DNA of 64,000 nt from JAGXKT01 sp964531695 (GCA_964531695.1 CAZHEH010000011.1:1-64000), one strand, 5' to 3'. Positions 53,794-63,330 are shown, counted from the stretch's first letter. Made by a program: numbers and translations. Notes: a model not told the origin generated them from the letters alone.

Positions 53794-55668
53794 GTGACCG
53801 GAAAAATCGTCGCAGTCTACGGAAACATGGTCATCGCCGAGTCGGACGGGCGCGTCGTGCAGAACGCCACCGGCGTGTGTCACCGCGAGGACGGGGCCAA
53901 GCTCCTCAGCGAGGTCATCCGCGTCCGCGGCAAGCTGGCGGACCTCCAGGTGTTCGAGGAGACCCGCGGCCTGAAGGTCGGCGACCGCGTCGAGTTCCAG
54001 GATGACATGCTCGCGGTCACCGTCGGGCCGGGCCTGCTGGGGCAGATCTACGACGGCCTCCAGAACCCCCTGCCCCAACTCGCCGAGGAGGTCGGCTACT
54101 TCCTCGAGCCCGGGCACTACATCCACGGGCTCAACACGGAGACGAAGTGGCGGTTCACCCCCACCGCCGAGACCGGAAGCAAGGTCCGTGCCGGCGACGT
54201 GCTCGGACAAGTGCCCGAAGGCATCTTCGAGCACCAGATCATGGTGCCGTTCTCGTGGCAGGGCGAGTTCACGCTGGAATCGCTGGCCGAGGCGGGAGAG
54301 TACACCGTCGATCAGGAAATCGCCAAGGTCACCGACTCCGAGGGGGAGCAGCGCTCGATCACGATGCAGCAGGACTGGCCGGTCAAGCGACCGATCGAGG
54401 CCTACAAGACCCGCCTGATGCCGACCGATCCGCTCGTGACCCGCGTGCGCATCATCGACACGATGTTCCCCGTCGTCCGCGGCGGCACGTACTGCATCCC
54501 CGGGCCGTTCGGCGCCGGCAAGACGGTCCTCCAACAGATCACCTCCCGCCACGCCGAGATCGACGTGGTGGTGCTGACCGCCTGCGGCGAGCGAGCCGGC
54601 GAGGTCGTCGAGACCATCCGCGAGTTCCCCGAGCTGACCGACCCGCGAACGGGCAAGTCGCTCATGGAGCGGACCATCATCATCTGCAATACGTCGGCCA
54701 TGCCGGTCGCGGCCCGCGAGGCGTCCGTCTACACCGGCGTGACGCTGGCCGAGTACTACCGCCAGATGGGCCTCGACGTACTGCTGCTGGCCGACTCGAC
54801 CAGCCGCTGGGCCCAGGCGATGCGCGAAATCTCCGGCCGTCTGGAGGAGATCCCCGGCGAGGAGGCCTACCCGGCCTACCTGGAGAGCCGCATCGCCGAC
54901 TTCTACGAGCGGGCGGGCGCGGTCGAGCTGAACGACGGACGTACGGCCTCGGTGACCATCGGCGGCACGGTCAGCCCCGCGGGCGGCAACTTCGAGGAGC
55001 CGGTCACGCAGGGCACGCTGAAGGTCGTCGGCGCGTTCCACGGACTCAGCCGCGAGCGGTCGGACGCCCGGCGCTACCCGGCCATCGACCCGCTCGATTC
55101 CTGGAGCCAGTACGTCGGCATCATCGACGCGGCCAAGGTCGGGAAGGTGCGGGCCATGCTCCGGCGCGGCAACGAGGTCCGGCAGATGATGACCGTCGTG
55201 GGCGAGGAAGGCACCCCCATCGACGACTTCGAGGTCATGCTCAAGGCCGAGTTCTTCGACAGCGTGTACCTCCAGCAGAATGCCTTCGATCCCGTCGACG
55301 CCGCCACCCCCCGCCAGCGGCAAGAGTTCGTGTTCGGCAAGGTCCTGGAGGTGATGAACCTGGAGTTCGACTTCGAGGACAAGGACAGCGCCCGGAAGAT
55401 CATGTTCCGCGTGACGGACCTGTTCCGGAACTGGAACTACGCCCCATGGCTGCCCGAGGGCGAAGCCGCGCACGAGGCCGACGCCGAGGCCGACAAGGGC
55501 GAGGAAGAAGAGCAGCCGGAAGCGATGATCGAAGGCCGCAGCGAGGAGTTCAAGCGCATCCTCGGCGAGATCGACGCCTTCATCGAGGCCAAGGGCCGGA
55601 AGGGCGAGACGAGCGAATCCGAGAACGCAGAGGAAGAGCGGAAGCAACCCGCCGCCGCTGCGGAGTGA
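53794..55668 (+). CDS. atpA: V-type ATPase catalytic subunit A
   Basis: The 624-residue catalytic subunit that hydrolyses or makes ATP. The P-loop GPFGAGKT is at 237-244 with Lys243; CGERAGEVVETIREFPEL and STSRWAQAMREISGRLEEIPGEE follow. A non-homologous insertion region (about 110-190) typical of A/V-type A subunits is present. The start is GTG at 53794 with GAGG eight bases upstream. The C-terminus (from about 560) is an acidic Glu/Ala-rich extension beyond the usual ~590 residues. Third gene of the operon. Confidence 0.97.
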   Translation: MTGKIVAVYGNMVIAESDGRVVQNATGVCHREDGAKLLSEVIRVRGKLADLQVFEETRGLKVGDRVEFQDDMLAVTVGPGLLGQIYDGLQNPLPQLAEEVGYFLEPGHYIHGLNTETKWRFTPTAETGSKVRAGDVLGQVPEGIFEHQIMVPFSWQGEFTLESLAEAGEYTVDQEIAKVTDSEGEQRSITMQQDWPVKRPIEAYKTRLMPTDPLVTRVRIIDTMFPVVRGGTYCIPGPFGAGKTVLQQITSRHAEIDVVVLTACGERAGEVVETIREFPELTDPRTGKSLMERTIIICNTSAMPVAAREASVYTGVTLAEYYRQMGLDVLLLADSTSRWAQAMREISGRLEEIPGEEAYPAYLESRIADFYERAGAVELNDGRTASVTIGGTVSPAGGNFEEPVTQGTLKVVGAFHGLSRERSDARRYPAIDPLDSWSQYVGIIDAAKVGKVRAMLRRGNEVRQMMTVVGEEGTPIDDFEVMLKAEFFDSVYLQQNAFDPVDAATPRQRQEFVFGKVLEVMNLEFDFEDKDSARKIMFRVTDLFRNWNYAPWLPEGEAAHEADAEADKGEEEEQPEAMIEGRSEEFKRILGEIDAFIEAKGRKGETSESENAEEERKQPAAAAE

Positions 55669-55716
55669 TCGAGCGGATGCGACACAGAGCGACAGAGAAA
55701 CAGAGCACGCGAAGCG

Positions 55717-55744
55717 TTCGGTATTCGAAGTTCGCGTTTCGATA
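55717..55744. repeat. Heptamer array, TTCGNNN type
   Basis: Four 7-base units beginning TTCG at 55717, 55724, 55731 and 55738. The opposite orientation of the CGAA-containing units at 55758-55785 makes an inverted pair with a 13-base spacer. Upstream at 55684-55707 are three 8-base units beginning ACAGAG. Confidence 0.6.
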
Positions 55745-55757
55745 CCTCGCGCGGCAC

Positions 55758-55785
55758 GTCGAACGTCGAGCGTCGAGCGTCGAAC
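55758..55785. repeat. Heptamer array, GTCGARC type
   Basis: Four exact 7-base units, GTCGAAC, GTCGAGC twice, then GTCGAAC. It sits in the 164-base gap between the A and B genes, about 48 bases before the B start codon. It shares its consensus with arrays at 28506, 45421 and 44656. Confidence 0.8.
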
Positions 55786-55832
55786 TCGTTTCGCACATAG
55801 CGACGCGGAACTGAGGTCAGGACTCAGGAACC

Positions 55833-57194
55833 ATGAGAAAGTACTACGACGAAATCACCCGCATCGCCGGCAACGTCGTCACGGTCCGGGCCGAGGGCGT
55901 CAGCTATGACGAGCTGGCCGTCATCACCACGGATCGCGGGCCGTCCCTGGCCCAGGTGATCAGCTTGGAGGGCGACCAGGTCTCCCTCCAGATCTTCGCG
56001 GGCACCAGCGGCGTTTCCACCGGCGACAAGGTCCGCTTCCTCGGCCGGCCAATGCAGGTGCCGTTCGCGGACGACCTGCTCGGGCGCGTCTTCGACGGCT
56101 CCGGCCGCCCGCGCGACGGCAAGCCCGAGGTCGAGGCCGAGTCCGTCGACATCGGCTCCCCCGCCGTCAATCCCGTCCGCCGGCGCATGCCCGATCACAT
56201 GATCGAAACCGGAATCCCGATGATCGACATCTTCAACTCGCTCGTCGAGTCACAGAAGCTGCCGATCTTCTCCGTCGCCGGCGAGCCGTACAACGAGGTC
56301 CTCGGCCGCGTGGGGCTACAGGCCGACGCGGACGTGATCATCCTCGGCGGCATGGGCCTGCGGCACGACGACTACCTCAAGTTCCGCAACCGCTTCGAGG
56401 AAGGCGGCGTGCTCGGGCGGACGATCATGTTCGTCCACACGGCCGCCGATCCGACGGTCGAGACGCTGATGGTGCCGGATCTGTGCCTGGCGGTCGGCGA
56501 GCAGTTCGCCCTGCAGGGCAAGCGGGTGCTCGTGCTGCTGACGGACATGACGGCCTTCGCCGACGCGCTGAAGGAAATCGCCATCACGATGGAGCAGATT
56601 CCGTCGAATCGCGGCTACCCGGGCGACCTCTACACACAGATGGCCCGCCGCTACGAGAAGGCCGTAGACTTCGACGAGGCCGGCTCGATGACCGTCCTGG
56701 CCTGCGTGACGATGCCCGGCGACGACGTGACCCACCCCGTCCCGGACAACACGGGCTACATCACCGAGGGCCAGTTCTACCTGCGGAACCAGCGGATCGA
56801 GCCGTTCGGCTCGCTGTCGCGCCTCAAGCAGCAGGTCAACGGCGACACGCGCGACGACCACCGCGCGATCATGAACGCGTGCATTCAGCTCTACGCCGAA
56901 TGCACCGAGAGCCGCGAGAAGCGCGACATGGGCTTCGAGATGTCCGCCTGGGACAACAACCTGCTCAAGTACGGCGACATCTTCGAGGACCGCATCATGG
57001 ACCTCGAGGTCAACATCCCGCTGTTCGAGGCGCTCGACCGCTGCTGGGAGATTCTGGCCGAGTGCTTCGACCCCGAGGAGACCGGCATCCGGCGGAACAT
57101 CATCGACAACCACTGGCCCAAGGCATCCGGCGAGGAGAAGCCCGAGAGCGAGAGCGAACAGGAAGAAGAGGCGGCCGAGACGGCCAGCGCCTGA
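55833..57194 (+). CDS. atpB: V-type ATPase subunit B
   Basis: The 453-residue non-catalytic partner of subunit A. The P-loop is degenerate (SVAGEPYNEVLGRV), as expected. Present are IDIFNSLVESQKLPIFS, LTDMTAFADALKEI and the conserved IPSNRGYPGDLYTQ segment. The ATG at 55833 has CAGGA upstream. The C-terminal 20 residues are Glu-rich. Fourth gene of the operon, 164 bases after A. Confidence 0.97.
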   Translation: MRKYYDEITRIAGNVVTVRAEGVSYDELAVITTDRGPSLAQVISLEGDQVSLQIFAGTSGVSTGDKVRFLGRPMQVPFADDLLGRVFDGSGRPRDGKPEVEAESVDIGSPAVNPVRRRMPDHMIETGIPMIDIFNSLVESQKLPIFSVAGEPYNEVLGRVGLQADADVIILGGMGLRHDDYLKFRNRFEEGGVLGRTIMFVHTAADPTVETLMVPDLCLAVGEQFALQGKRVLVLLTDMTAFADALKEIAITMEQIPSNRGYPGDLYTQMARRYEKAVDFDEAGSMTVLACVTMPGDDVTHPVPDNTGYITEGQFYLRNQRIEPFGSLSRLKQQVNGDTRDDHRAIMNACIQLYAECTESREKRDMGFEMSAWDNNLLKYGDIFEDRIMDLEVNIPLFEALDRCWEILAECFDPEETGIRRNIIDNHWPKASGEEKPESESEQEEEAAETASA

Positions 57195-57195
57195 C

Positions 57196-57230
57196 GATTG
57201 CGGAATGCGGATTGAGGAGTGCGGAGTCTC
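57196..57230. repeat. Heptamer array, GAWTGCG type
   Basis: Five 7-base units close to GAATGCG/GATTGCG/GAGTGCG in the 149-base gap between the B and D genes. It begins directly after the B stop codon. It has the same period as the other arrays but a third consensus. Confidence 0.65.
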
Positions 57231-57343
57231 TCGCGTTGAATCGTGATAGCAGCAAGGACGAAAGCTGGTGAACGCGGATGCTGGTTGACTCGGCTCCGTC
57301 CTCTCCATGCCCCTTGTCCCTGCTGAGTTGTTGACCGAAGGAA

Positions 57344-58003
57344 ATGGCGAAGAAGATCAAACTCACGCGTCCTGAGCTGCGACGGCAGCGGGATCAGTTG
57401 CGCCGCTACGAGCGGTTCCTGCCGATCCTGAAGCTCAAGCAGCAGCAGCTCCAGGTGTCCGTCCGCGAGACGGCCGCCCGGCAGGAGGCCGTCAAGCGCG
57501 CCGCCGAGGAGGCCCGCGGCAAGCTCCAGCCCTACGAGCGGGTGCTGGACGACGTGGCCGGCGTGGATGTCCGCGGCCTGGCCGAGGTCCAAGACGTCAA
57601 GACGAGCAGGGCAAACGTCGCCGGAGTCGACGTGCCGCGGTTCGACAGCGCGAGCTTCGCCGAGCCGCGATACAGCTTGTTCGCCACCCCCCCATGGGTG
57701 GACCGGGCCCTGGCCGACCTCCGCGAGATCTCCCGCCAGGAGGCCGAGCTGAAAATCCTGGAGGAAGAATACGACCTGCTCTCGCGCGAGCTGACGAAGG
57801 TCACCCAGCGCGTGAACCTGTTCGAGAAGGTCAAAATCCCCGAGACCCGCGAGAACATCCGCCGCATCCGCATCGCGCTCGGCGACCGTCAGACCGCCCA
57901 GGTCGCCCGAGCGAAGATCGCCAAGGGCAAGCTCTCCGAGGCCGAGTCCGCCTACAGCGGCGGGCCCGGCGCCGGCGGCGCCCCGGAGGCCGCCACCCTA
58001 TGA
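57344..58003 (+). CDS. atpD: V-type ATPase subunit D
   Basis: Central rotor stalk subunit, 219 residues. It begins KIKLTRPELRRQRDQLRRYERFLP and has long antiparallel coiled coils (4-62 and about 120-185), ending in a Gly/Ala tail. The segment TQRVNLFEKVKIPETRENIRRI matches family members. The gene overlaps the I gene by four bases (ATGA at 58000-58003). Confidence 0.93.
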   Translation: MAKKIKLTRPELRRQRDQLRRYERFLPILKLKQQQLQVSVRETAARQEAVKRAAEEARGKLQPYERVLDDVAGVDVRGLAEVQDVKTSRANVAGVDVPRFDSASFAEPRYSLFATPPWVDRALADLREISRQEAELKILEEEYDLLSRELTKVTQRVNLFEKVKIPETRENIRRIRIALGDRQTAQVARAKIAKGKLSEAESAYSGGPGAGGAPEAATL

Positions 58004-59844
58004 TCGCCCGGATGGTCAAGGTGTTCGTCGTAGCCCGCGCCGCCGACCGCGATCGGCTGGTCAACGGGCTCGGCGCGCTCGGCGTGGTTCACATCGAGCC
58101 CGTCGACGCCGAACGCGCCGCTCCCGACGAGCAGACCACGGCCGCCATCGGCTCGCTCGACCGGGCGATGCAGTTGCTCGAGGACGTGGAGCCCGTGGGC
58201 GAGGCGCCCGACTTGGAGCCGGCGGAAGCCGCCGCCGAGGCGCTGCGGATTCATCGCGACGACGCCGAGCGACGCAGTCGGCTGGCCTCGCTGCACCGCC
58301 AGATCGAGCAACTGGCCGTCTGGGGCGACGTGCGGCTGGAGCAGCTCCGTCAACTCCGGGACCGCGGCCTGACTCTGTGGTTCTACGAGGTGCCTCCCGA
58401 AGAGGTCGGCCGCATCGAAGCCGAATGCATTGAGACCATCGCGGAGATGCCGGACAAGCTCGTGCTCGTGGCGGCCGTGACACGCGGCGACGAGCCGCGC
58501 GTCCCGGAATCTGCCGTGCCGGTCGAATGGCCCTCGCGGGACCGTCCTTCCCTGCGGGCCGAGGCCCACGAGATCGACGAGCAGCTCAAGCAGAGCGGCC
58601 GTCGGCTGGCCCGGCTGGCACACCTGACCGATGCGATGCGCGAGGAGCGAGACAAGCTCGCCGCCGAGGCCGAGTACACCACGGCCCGGCGCAGCGGCAT
58701 GACCGAGGGCGCCTTGTACGCCGTGCAGGGCTGGGTGCCGGCGGACCTCGGCGCGACGGGGCTGACCCGCGGGCTGGCCGAAAGGGACGTCGAAGCGGCG
58801 GCCGAGGCGATCGACCCGGCCGAGGACGAGCAGCCGCCGACGCTGATCCGCTACCCCCGCTGGGCGCGCCCGATCAAGGCGCTGCTGGACATGCTGGGCA
58901 CGAGCCCCGGCTATCGCGAATTCGACCCGTCGCCCTACTTCATGGTCGCGATGCCCATCTTCGCGGCAATGCTGGTGGGCGATGCGGGCTACGGCCTCAT
59001 CTTCACGATCATCGGGCTGCTGGCCTACGGCAAGCTCGCCCGCGCCGGGGCCAAGGAGACCGCCCAACTGGTGCTGGTCTTCGCGCTGGCCACGCTGGCG
59101 TGGGGCCTCCTGACCGGCAACGCATTCGGCGTCGCGCCGGGGCAGATGGTCGGCGCCGGCGGCATCGGGGCCGTCCTGGGAAGCTCCTGGGAACACATCG
59201 CGGTCTGGTGGCGAGAGGACCCCAAGGCCGGGCGCGATCTGGTCATGCAGATCGCTTTCATCCTCGGCTGCGTGCACCTCGTGCTGGCCCACCTCCAACA
59301 GGCGGTGATGCTCCTGCCGGATCAGCGCGGCGTCGCCGAAATCGGCTGGATGGGCTTCATCTTCGGGATGTTCACGCTGGTGTGGCTGCTGTTCTTCGAT
59401 CCGCTGATCCCGCCGATGGCCACGCTGTGGGTGCTTGTCGGCAGCTTCGCGGTGATCGCCCTTTTCACGTCGCCGTCGAGGAACCCGCTCAAGCGGATCG
59501 GCTTCGGCGTCCTCGGAAACCTGATGGGCATCCCCGGGGCCTTCGGCGACATGCTCAGCTACATCCGCCTGATGGCCGTCGGGCTGGCGAGCTACTACAT
59601 CGCCGTGGCCTTCAACGATCTCTCGCTGAAGTTGCTGGAGGCCTCCATGCTGGCGCTGCCGCTGACCATCCTCGTGCTGGTGCTTGCGCACTCGCTGAAC
59701 ATCGGCCTGTGCCTGATCGCGATATTCGCACACGGTGTGCGACTGAACATGCTCGAGTTCTCGATGAACGCGGGGGTGCAGTGGGTCGGACACCCATACG
59801 CCCCCTTCTCCCTGAAGACAGCCGTAGACCAAGGAGACCGTTGA
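58000..59844 (+). CDS. atpI: V-type ATPase subunit I (a-like)
   Basis: A 614-residue stator subunit with a cytoplasmic coiled-coil half (about 1-300) and a membrane half of seven to eight helices. It contains the channel segment GDMLSYIRLMAVGLASYYIA with the Arg that faces the rotor carboxylate, and the start of the membrane domain MVAMPIFAAMLVGDAGYGLI. The start overlaps the D stop. The K gene follows by one base. It carries half of the ion path. Confidence 0.95.
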   Translation: MIARMVKVFVVARAADRDRLVNGLGALGVVHIEPVDAERAAPDEQTTAAIGSLDRAMQLLEDVEPVGEAPDLEPAEAAAEALRIHRDDAERRSRLASLHRQIEQLAVWGDVRLEQLRQLRDRGLTLWFYEVPPEEVGRIEAECIETIAEMPDKLVLVAAVTRGDEPRVPESAVPVEWPSRDRPSLRAEAHEIDEQLKQSGRRLARLAHLTDAMREERDKLAAEAEYTTARRSGMTEGALYAVQGWVPADLGATGLTRGLAERDVEAAAEAIDPAEDEQPPTLIRYPRWARPIKALLDMLGTSPGYREFDPSPYFMVAMPIFAAMLVGDAGYGLIFTIIGLLAYGKLARAGAKETAQLVLVFALATLAWGLLTGNAFGVAPGQMVGAGGIGAVLGSSWEHIAVWWREDPKAGRDLVMQIAFILGCVHLVLAHLQQAVMLLPDQRGVAEIGWMGFIFGMFTLVWLLFFDPLIPPMATLWVLVGSFAVIALFTSPSRNPLKRIGFGVLGNLMGIPGAFGDMLSYIRLMAVGLASYYIAVAFNDLSLKLLEASMLALPLTILVLVLAHSLNIGLCLIAIFAHGVRLNMLEFSMNAGVQWVGHPYAPFSLKTAVDQGDR

Positions 59845-59845
59845 T

Positions 59846-60301
59846 ATGGAATGGTTAGGTCAGATCGGATTCGCCCTGCCGCTGGGCCTCGGCGCGGTCG
59901 GAAGCGCCCTCGGCATCGGAGCAGCCGGCCGGGCCGCGACGGGCGCCTGGGCCAAGGAGGCCCGCGCGGGCGAGCAGATGAACTTCAAGTACATCGTCCT
60001 GCTGGGCATGCCTCTCAGCCAGACGATCTACGGCCTGTTGGTCTCGTTGCTGGTGATCCTGCCGCGACTGGGCGATCCGGCGTACGTCAGCGCCAACGCG
60101 GGGGCCCTGTTGGTGATCGGACTGGCCGCGGGCCTGGGCGAGCTGTTCAGCGCCTGGATGCAGGGCCAGATCGGCGCCGGCGGCGTGCGGGCGATGTCGG
60201 AGGCCGAAGGCAAGCCGTTCGCCAACACGATCATCGCCATGGGCATCGCCGAGACGGTCGGCATCTTCGCGTTCGTGTTCATGTTCATGCTTCTGCCGTA
60301 A
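59846..60301 (+). CDS. atpK: V-type ATPase subunit K (proteolipid ring)
   Basis: A 151-residue rotor-ring proteolipid with four helices, i.e. two fused hairpins. The ion-binding Glu136 is in AMGIAETVGI in the second hairpin. The first hairpin has GMPLSQTIYG with Ser58 and Gln59, and Gln106 lies in SAWMQGQ. In the Na+-pumping K ring of Enterococcus hirae the ion is held by Thr64, Gln65, Gln110 and Glu139 in the same places. The match suggests Na+ coupling, though only alignment supports it. One base separates it from I. Last gene of the operon; C, F and G genes are absent. Confidence 0.93.
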   Translation: MEWLGQIGFALPLGLGAVGSALGIGAAGRAATGAWAKEARAGEQMNFKYIVLLGMPLSQTIYGLLVSLLVILPRLGDPAYVSANAGALLVIGLAAGLGELFSAWMQGQIGAGGVRAMSEAEGKPFANTIIAMGIAETVGIFAFVFMFMLLP

Positions 60302-60415
60302 GGCGGGCGGGCAAGCGAGCGCGTCGCGCCCGGCCGGGACGGCCAGGCGGGACCCGGCGATGTGATCGGTACGGCTGCGCACCGGGGCGCCGGGACGGTA
60401 CAACGTCGGCTAAGC

Positions 60416-60447
60416 GAAGGCCCGCGGGCCCGAACCCGCGGGCCTTC
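60416..60447 (+). terminator. Hairpin terminator after the ATPase operon
   Basis: A perfect 13-bp stem (60416-60428 with 60435-60447) around a six-base loop CCCGAA, 114 bases after the K stop. A weak T-rich TCTC follows. It lies before the convergent esterase gene (ends at 60465) and could serve both strands. Confidence 0.65.
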
Positions 60448-60464
60448 TCATGCGCAGGACGCGG

Positions 60465-61226
60465 CTATCGGGCCGACGGCATCGACGGATCGGGCGGGTT
60501 CCAATTCCGCCGGAAGAAGTCCATGGCGATCTCCGGGCGCCGCTGGTGGCCCAGGCCCTGCAAGACCTTCGTCTCCACCTCGAAGCCCTCGCCGCGCAGG
60601 TACTTGATGGCCTGCTTGGACTGCCCGGCCACGTTGAACACGTCGTTGCTGCCGTAGTAGACGATGACGGGCGTGGCGCGGGCCTCCGGCGGATACCAGC
60701 CGTGCGTGTTGCTTCGGGAGAAATTGCAGCAGTGCGAGGCGATGACGCTGAAGACGTTCGGATGCCGAAGCCCCACCCAGTACATCGGGAAGCCGCCGCC
60801 CGAGAAACCCGTGATCATGATATTCGCCCGGTCGATGTTGTACTTGTAGCCGAGCAAGCTGATCAAGCTGACGATATACCGCTCATCCGCGAACATGCCC
60901 ACCAGCGGCCCGTCGCCGAGAATGCCGTCCGTCGCGACCAACTCGGGCGCGATCACGATGCAGCCGTTCTTCTCCGCCAGGCCCTTCCACATCCGAATGT
61001 GATGCGACGCCACGTCGTACGGCGGCGTGCCGTGGCACGAGATGATCACCGGCGCCGCACTGTCGTGCCGGTAGGTCGTCGGGATGTAGTAGTAGAAGCC
61101 GCGACCCGTCGCCGGATCCCGCCCGTAGTGATGCGGGCCGGCGCCCTGCTCCAGGTGCGGCGGCACGTGGCAGCCGCCCAGCACGGCCGTGGCAAGCAAC
61201 AACAGCACTGTCAGTCGTACTCTCAC
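60465..61226 (-). CDS. Lipoprotein alpha/beta hydrolase (esterase)
   Basis: A 253-residue secreted lipoprotein: signal peptide followed by lipobox VLGGC (Cys19). The alpha/beta hydrolase part has an oxyanion-side HGTPPYD, the nucleophile elbow GFSGGG with Ser142, an acid in YYGSNDVFN and the His in GLGHQRRPE. It resembles phospholipase/carboxylesterase-type and feruloyl-esterase-like enzymes; the substrate is unknown. The start is GTG at 61226 with GGGAG upstream. It faces the ATPase operon and shares the terminator region. Confidence 0.85.
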   Translation of the reverse strand: MRVRLTVLLLLATAVLGGCHVPPHLEQGAGPHHYGRDPATGRGFYYYIPTTYRHDSAAPVIISCHGTPPYDVASHHIRMWKGLAEKNGCIVIAPELVATDGILGDGPLVGMFADERYIVSLISLLGYKYNIDRANIMITGFSGGGFPMYWVGLRHPNVFSVIASHCCNFSRSNTHGWYPPEARATPVIVYYGSNDVFNVAGQSKQAIKYLRGEGFEVETKVLQGLGHQRRPEIAMDFFRRNWNPPDPSMPSAR

Positions 61227-61312
61227 GAGTGGTCTCCCGGAGTGACCCGCCCCCAGGCAACATACCCTCTCGGGGGCCCGCGATGCAACGCGTTCCGCAC
61301 GCCCGGCCTCCG

Positions 61313-63208
61313 CTACGGGCAAAGCGTGCCGCCGCAGCTCGGGCAGCGGGCACAGGCGGCCTCGTCGGCGATCTCTCCGCCGCAACGGGGACAGCGGCCT
61401 TGCCGCTCGCCCGACATCGGCTGGCCCGAACGACAACCGTCCCGATATACCGTAATCCCCTTGCAGCCCAACGCATGCGCCAGCTCGTACACCCGGCCCA
61501 CGTCCTCGACGCACGCCCCGTGGGGCAGGTTGATCGTCTTGGAGATCGCCCCGTCCATGTGCTCCTGAAAGGCCGCCTGCATCCGCACGTGCCACTCCGG
61601 CGATACGTCGTGGGCCGTGACGAACCGGGCCGCGTCCCGTTCGTCGAAGCCCGGCAGCTCGGCCAGCGGGGTGCCCCCGGCCAGGCGGTCGGCCACCTCC
61701 TCGCTCCAGAGCCCGCGGCCCTCCGCGTGGCGACGCAGCGGCCGGTTGACCTCTCGCAGCTTGCGCCCCTCCAGGACATGCCGGTAGAACGCCAGCGCGT
61801 AGGCCGGCTCGATGCCGCCCGTGCAGCCGGCGAGGATGCTCAGCGTGCCGGTGGGCGCCACGCACGTGACGGCCGCGTTCCGCATCGCGCGGCCGCGGTC
61901 GTCCCACACGCTGCCCGGGTGGTTCGGGAAGCTCCCCCGCTCTCCGGCCAGCGCCTCGCTCGCGGCGAAGGCCTCCTCCGCCACGAGCCGCGCGACGCGA
62001 TGGGCGACGTGGAGCCCCTCGTCGCTGTCATACCGGACGTCCAGCTCGTACAGCGCGTCGGCGAAGCCCATCACCCCCAGGCCGATCTTGCGGTTGGCGC
62101 GACAGCGCTCGGCGATCTCGTCGGCGACGTAGTGGCTCACGTCGATCACATCGTCGAGGAAGCGCACGCCCAGGCGGACCGCCCACCGCAAGGCATCCTC
62201 GTCCAGCGCGCCGTCGCGCACGAACTTCGACACGTCGACCGAACCGAGATTGCATGCCTCGTAGTCGAGCAACGGCTGCTCGCCGCACGGATTCGTCGCC
62301 TCGATGCGCCCGACGTGCGGAGTCGGGTTGTCGGCGTTGACCGCGTCGATGAAGCACAGCCCCGGCTCGGCCGTCTTCCACGCGCCCCGGACGATCCGGT
62401 TCCACACGTCGCGGCGGGAGTAGCAGCGCTCCGGCCCATCCTCGACCGGGCGCAAGTCCGACAGCGCATAACTCGACACGTCCAACGAGCGCGGCAGATG
62501 ATAGCGCCGCCCGGTGCGCGGGTTGACCACGATGAGCGCTCCGTCGGGCTCCTCCTCCAGCAGGCGCCACGACTCCTCGGTGATCTTGACCGAGATGTTG
62601 AAATTCTCGAACGCGGACGGGTCATCCTTGGCGGCGATGAACTTCAGGATGTCCGGGTGGCTCAGCGACATCATGCCCATGTTCGCCCCGCGCCGGAACG
62701 CCCCTTGCTGAATGGCCCGCGTGGCCTCGGCGAATACACGCCAGAATCTGATCGGCCCGGAGGTTCGGCCGCCGGACGACGAGATCGTATCTCCGGTCGG
62801 GCGCAAGAGATCGAACGAAAACCCCGTTCCGCCGCCCGCCTTCTGGATCTCGGCCGTGCGCTTGATCGACTCGAAGATGCCCTCGATGCTGTCCGGCACG
62901 GGCAGCACGAAGCACGCGCTGAGCAGGCCCAGCTCGCGTCCGGCGTTCATCAGCGTCGGGCTGTTCGGCAGAAACTCCCCGCGCATCATCGCCCCGGCGA
63001 ACTCGTCCCGCCGCCGGCGCGCGTCCGCGTCCGAAGCGCCGTACTCGGATTCGGCGCCGGCGACGAAGCGCGCGACGCGCTGGAACATCTCGCGCGGCGT
63101 CTCGGCGACGCGCCCGGACTCGTCGCGCTTGAGATACCGCGCCTCCAGCGTGACGCGCGCGTTGTCGGATAGCTCGGGCAGATGCGCAGGCACTGCGGAA
63201 TCGTTCAT
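61313..63208 (-). CDS. nrdJ: B12-dependent (class II) ribonucleotide reductase
   Basis: A 631-residue ribonucleotide reductase that makes deoxyribonucleotides with adenosylcobalamin. The catalytic core has Cys99 in LSACFVLP and the active-site NPCGEQ with Asn306, Cys308 and Glu310, followed by Cys319. PTGTLSILAGCTGGIEP and HGACVEDVGRVYELA are typical of the class. A C-terminal Cys cluster (CPRCGGEIADEAACARC...) makes a zinc-ribbon-like element. Class II members lack NrdB, and no nrdB is seen. ATG at 63208 has GGAG upstream. No cobalamin riboswitch is visible. Confidence 0.93.
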   Translation of the reverse strand: MNDSAVPAHLPELSDNARVTLEARYLKRDESGRVAETPREMFQRVARFVAGAESEYGASDADARRRRDEFAGAMMRGEFLPNSPTLMNAGRELGLLSACFVLPVPDSIEGIFESIKRTAEIQKAGGGTGFSFDLLRPTGDTISSSGGRTSGPIRFWRVFAEATRAIQQGAFRRGANMGMMSLSHPDILKFIAAKDDPSAFENFNISVKITEESWRLLEEEPDGALIVVNPRTGRRYHLPRSLDVSSYALSDLRPVEDGPERCYSRRDVWNRIVRGAWKTAEPGLCFIDAVNADNPTPHVGRIEATNPCGEQPLLDYEACNLGSVDVSKFVRDGALDEDALRWAVRLGVRFLDDVIDVSHYVADEIAERCRANRKIGLGVMGFADALYELDVRYDSDEGLHVAHRVARLVAEEAFAASEALAGERGSFPNHPGSVWDDRGRAMRNAAVTCVAPTGTLSILAGCTGGIEPAYALAFYRHVLEGRKLREVNRPLRRHAEGRGLWSEEVADRLAGGTPLAELPGFDERDAARFVTAHDVSPEWHVRMQAAFQEHMDGAISKTINLPHGACVEDVGRVYELAHALGCKGITVYRDGCRSGQPMSGERQGRCPRCGGEIADEAACARCPSCGGTLCP

Positions 63209-63330
63209 GGCGGTCTCCGCACGATCATCGTATGCGGGCGCATCGGCGGCGCGCCGTGTCTCTTGCCAAACGCGCGAGAAAGTGTGGACATTCCGTCGCC
63301 AAGATGACGAGAAAAAAAGCAACTAAAAGC

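Noticed and set aside
63209..63330. Cobalamin riboswitch for the class II ribonucleotide reductase
   Set aside because: The short upstream region lacks a B12-box and the leader is too short for the aptamer.
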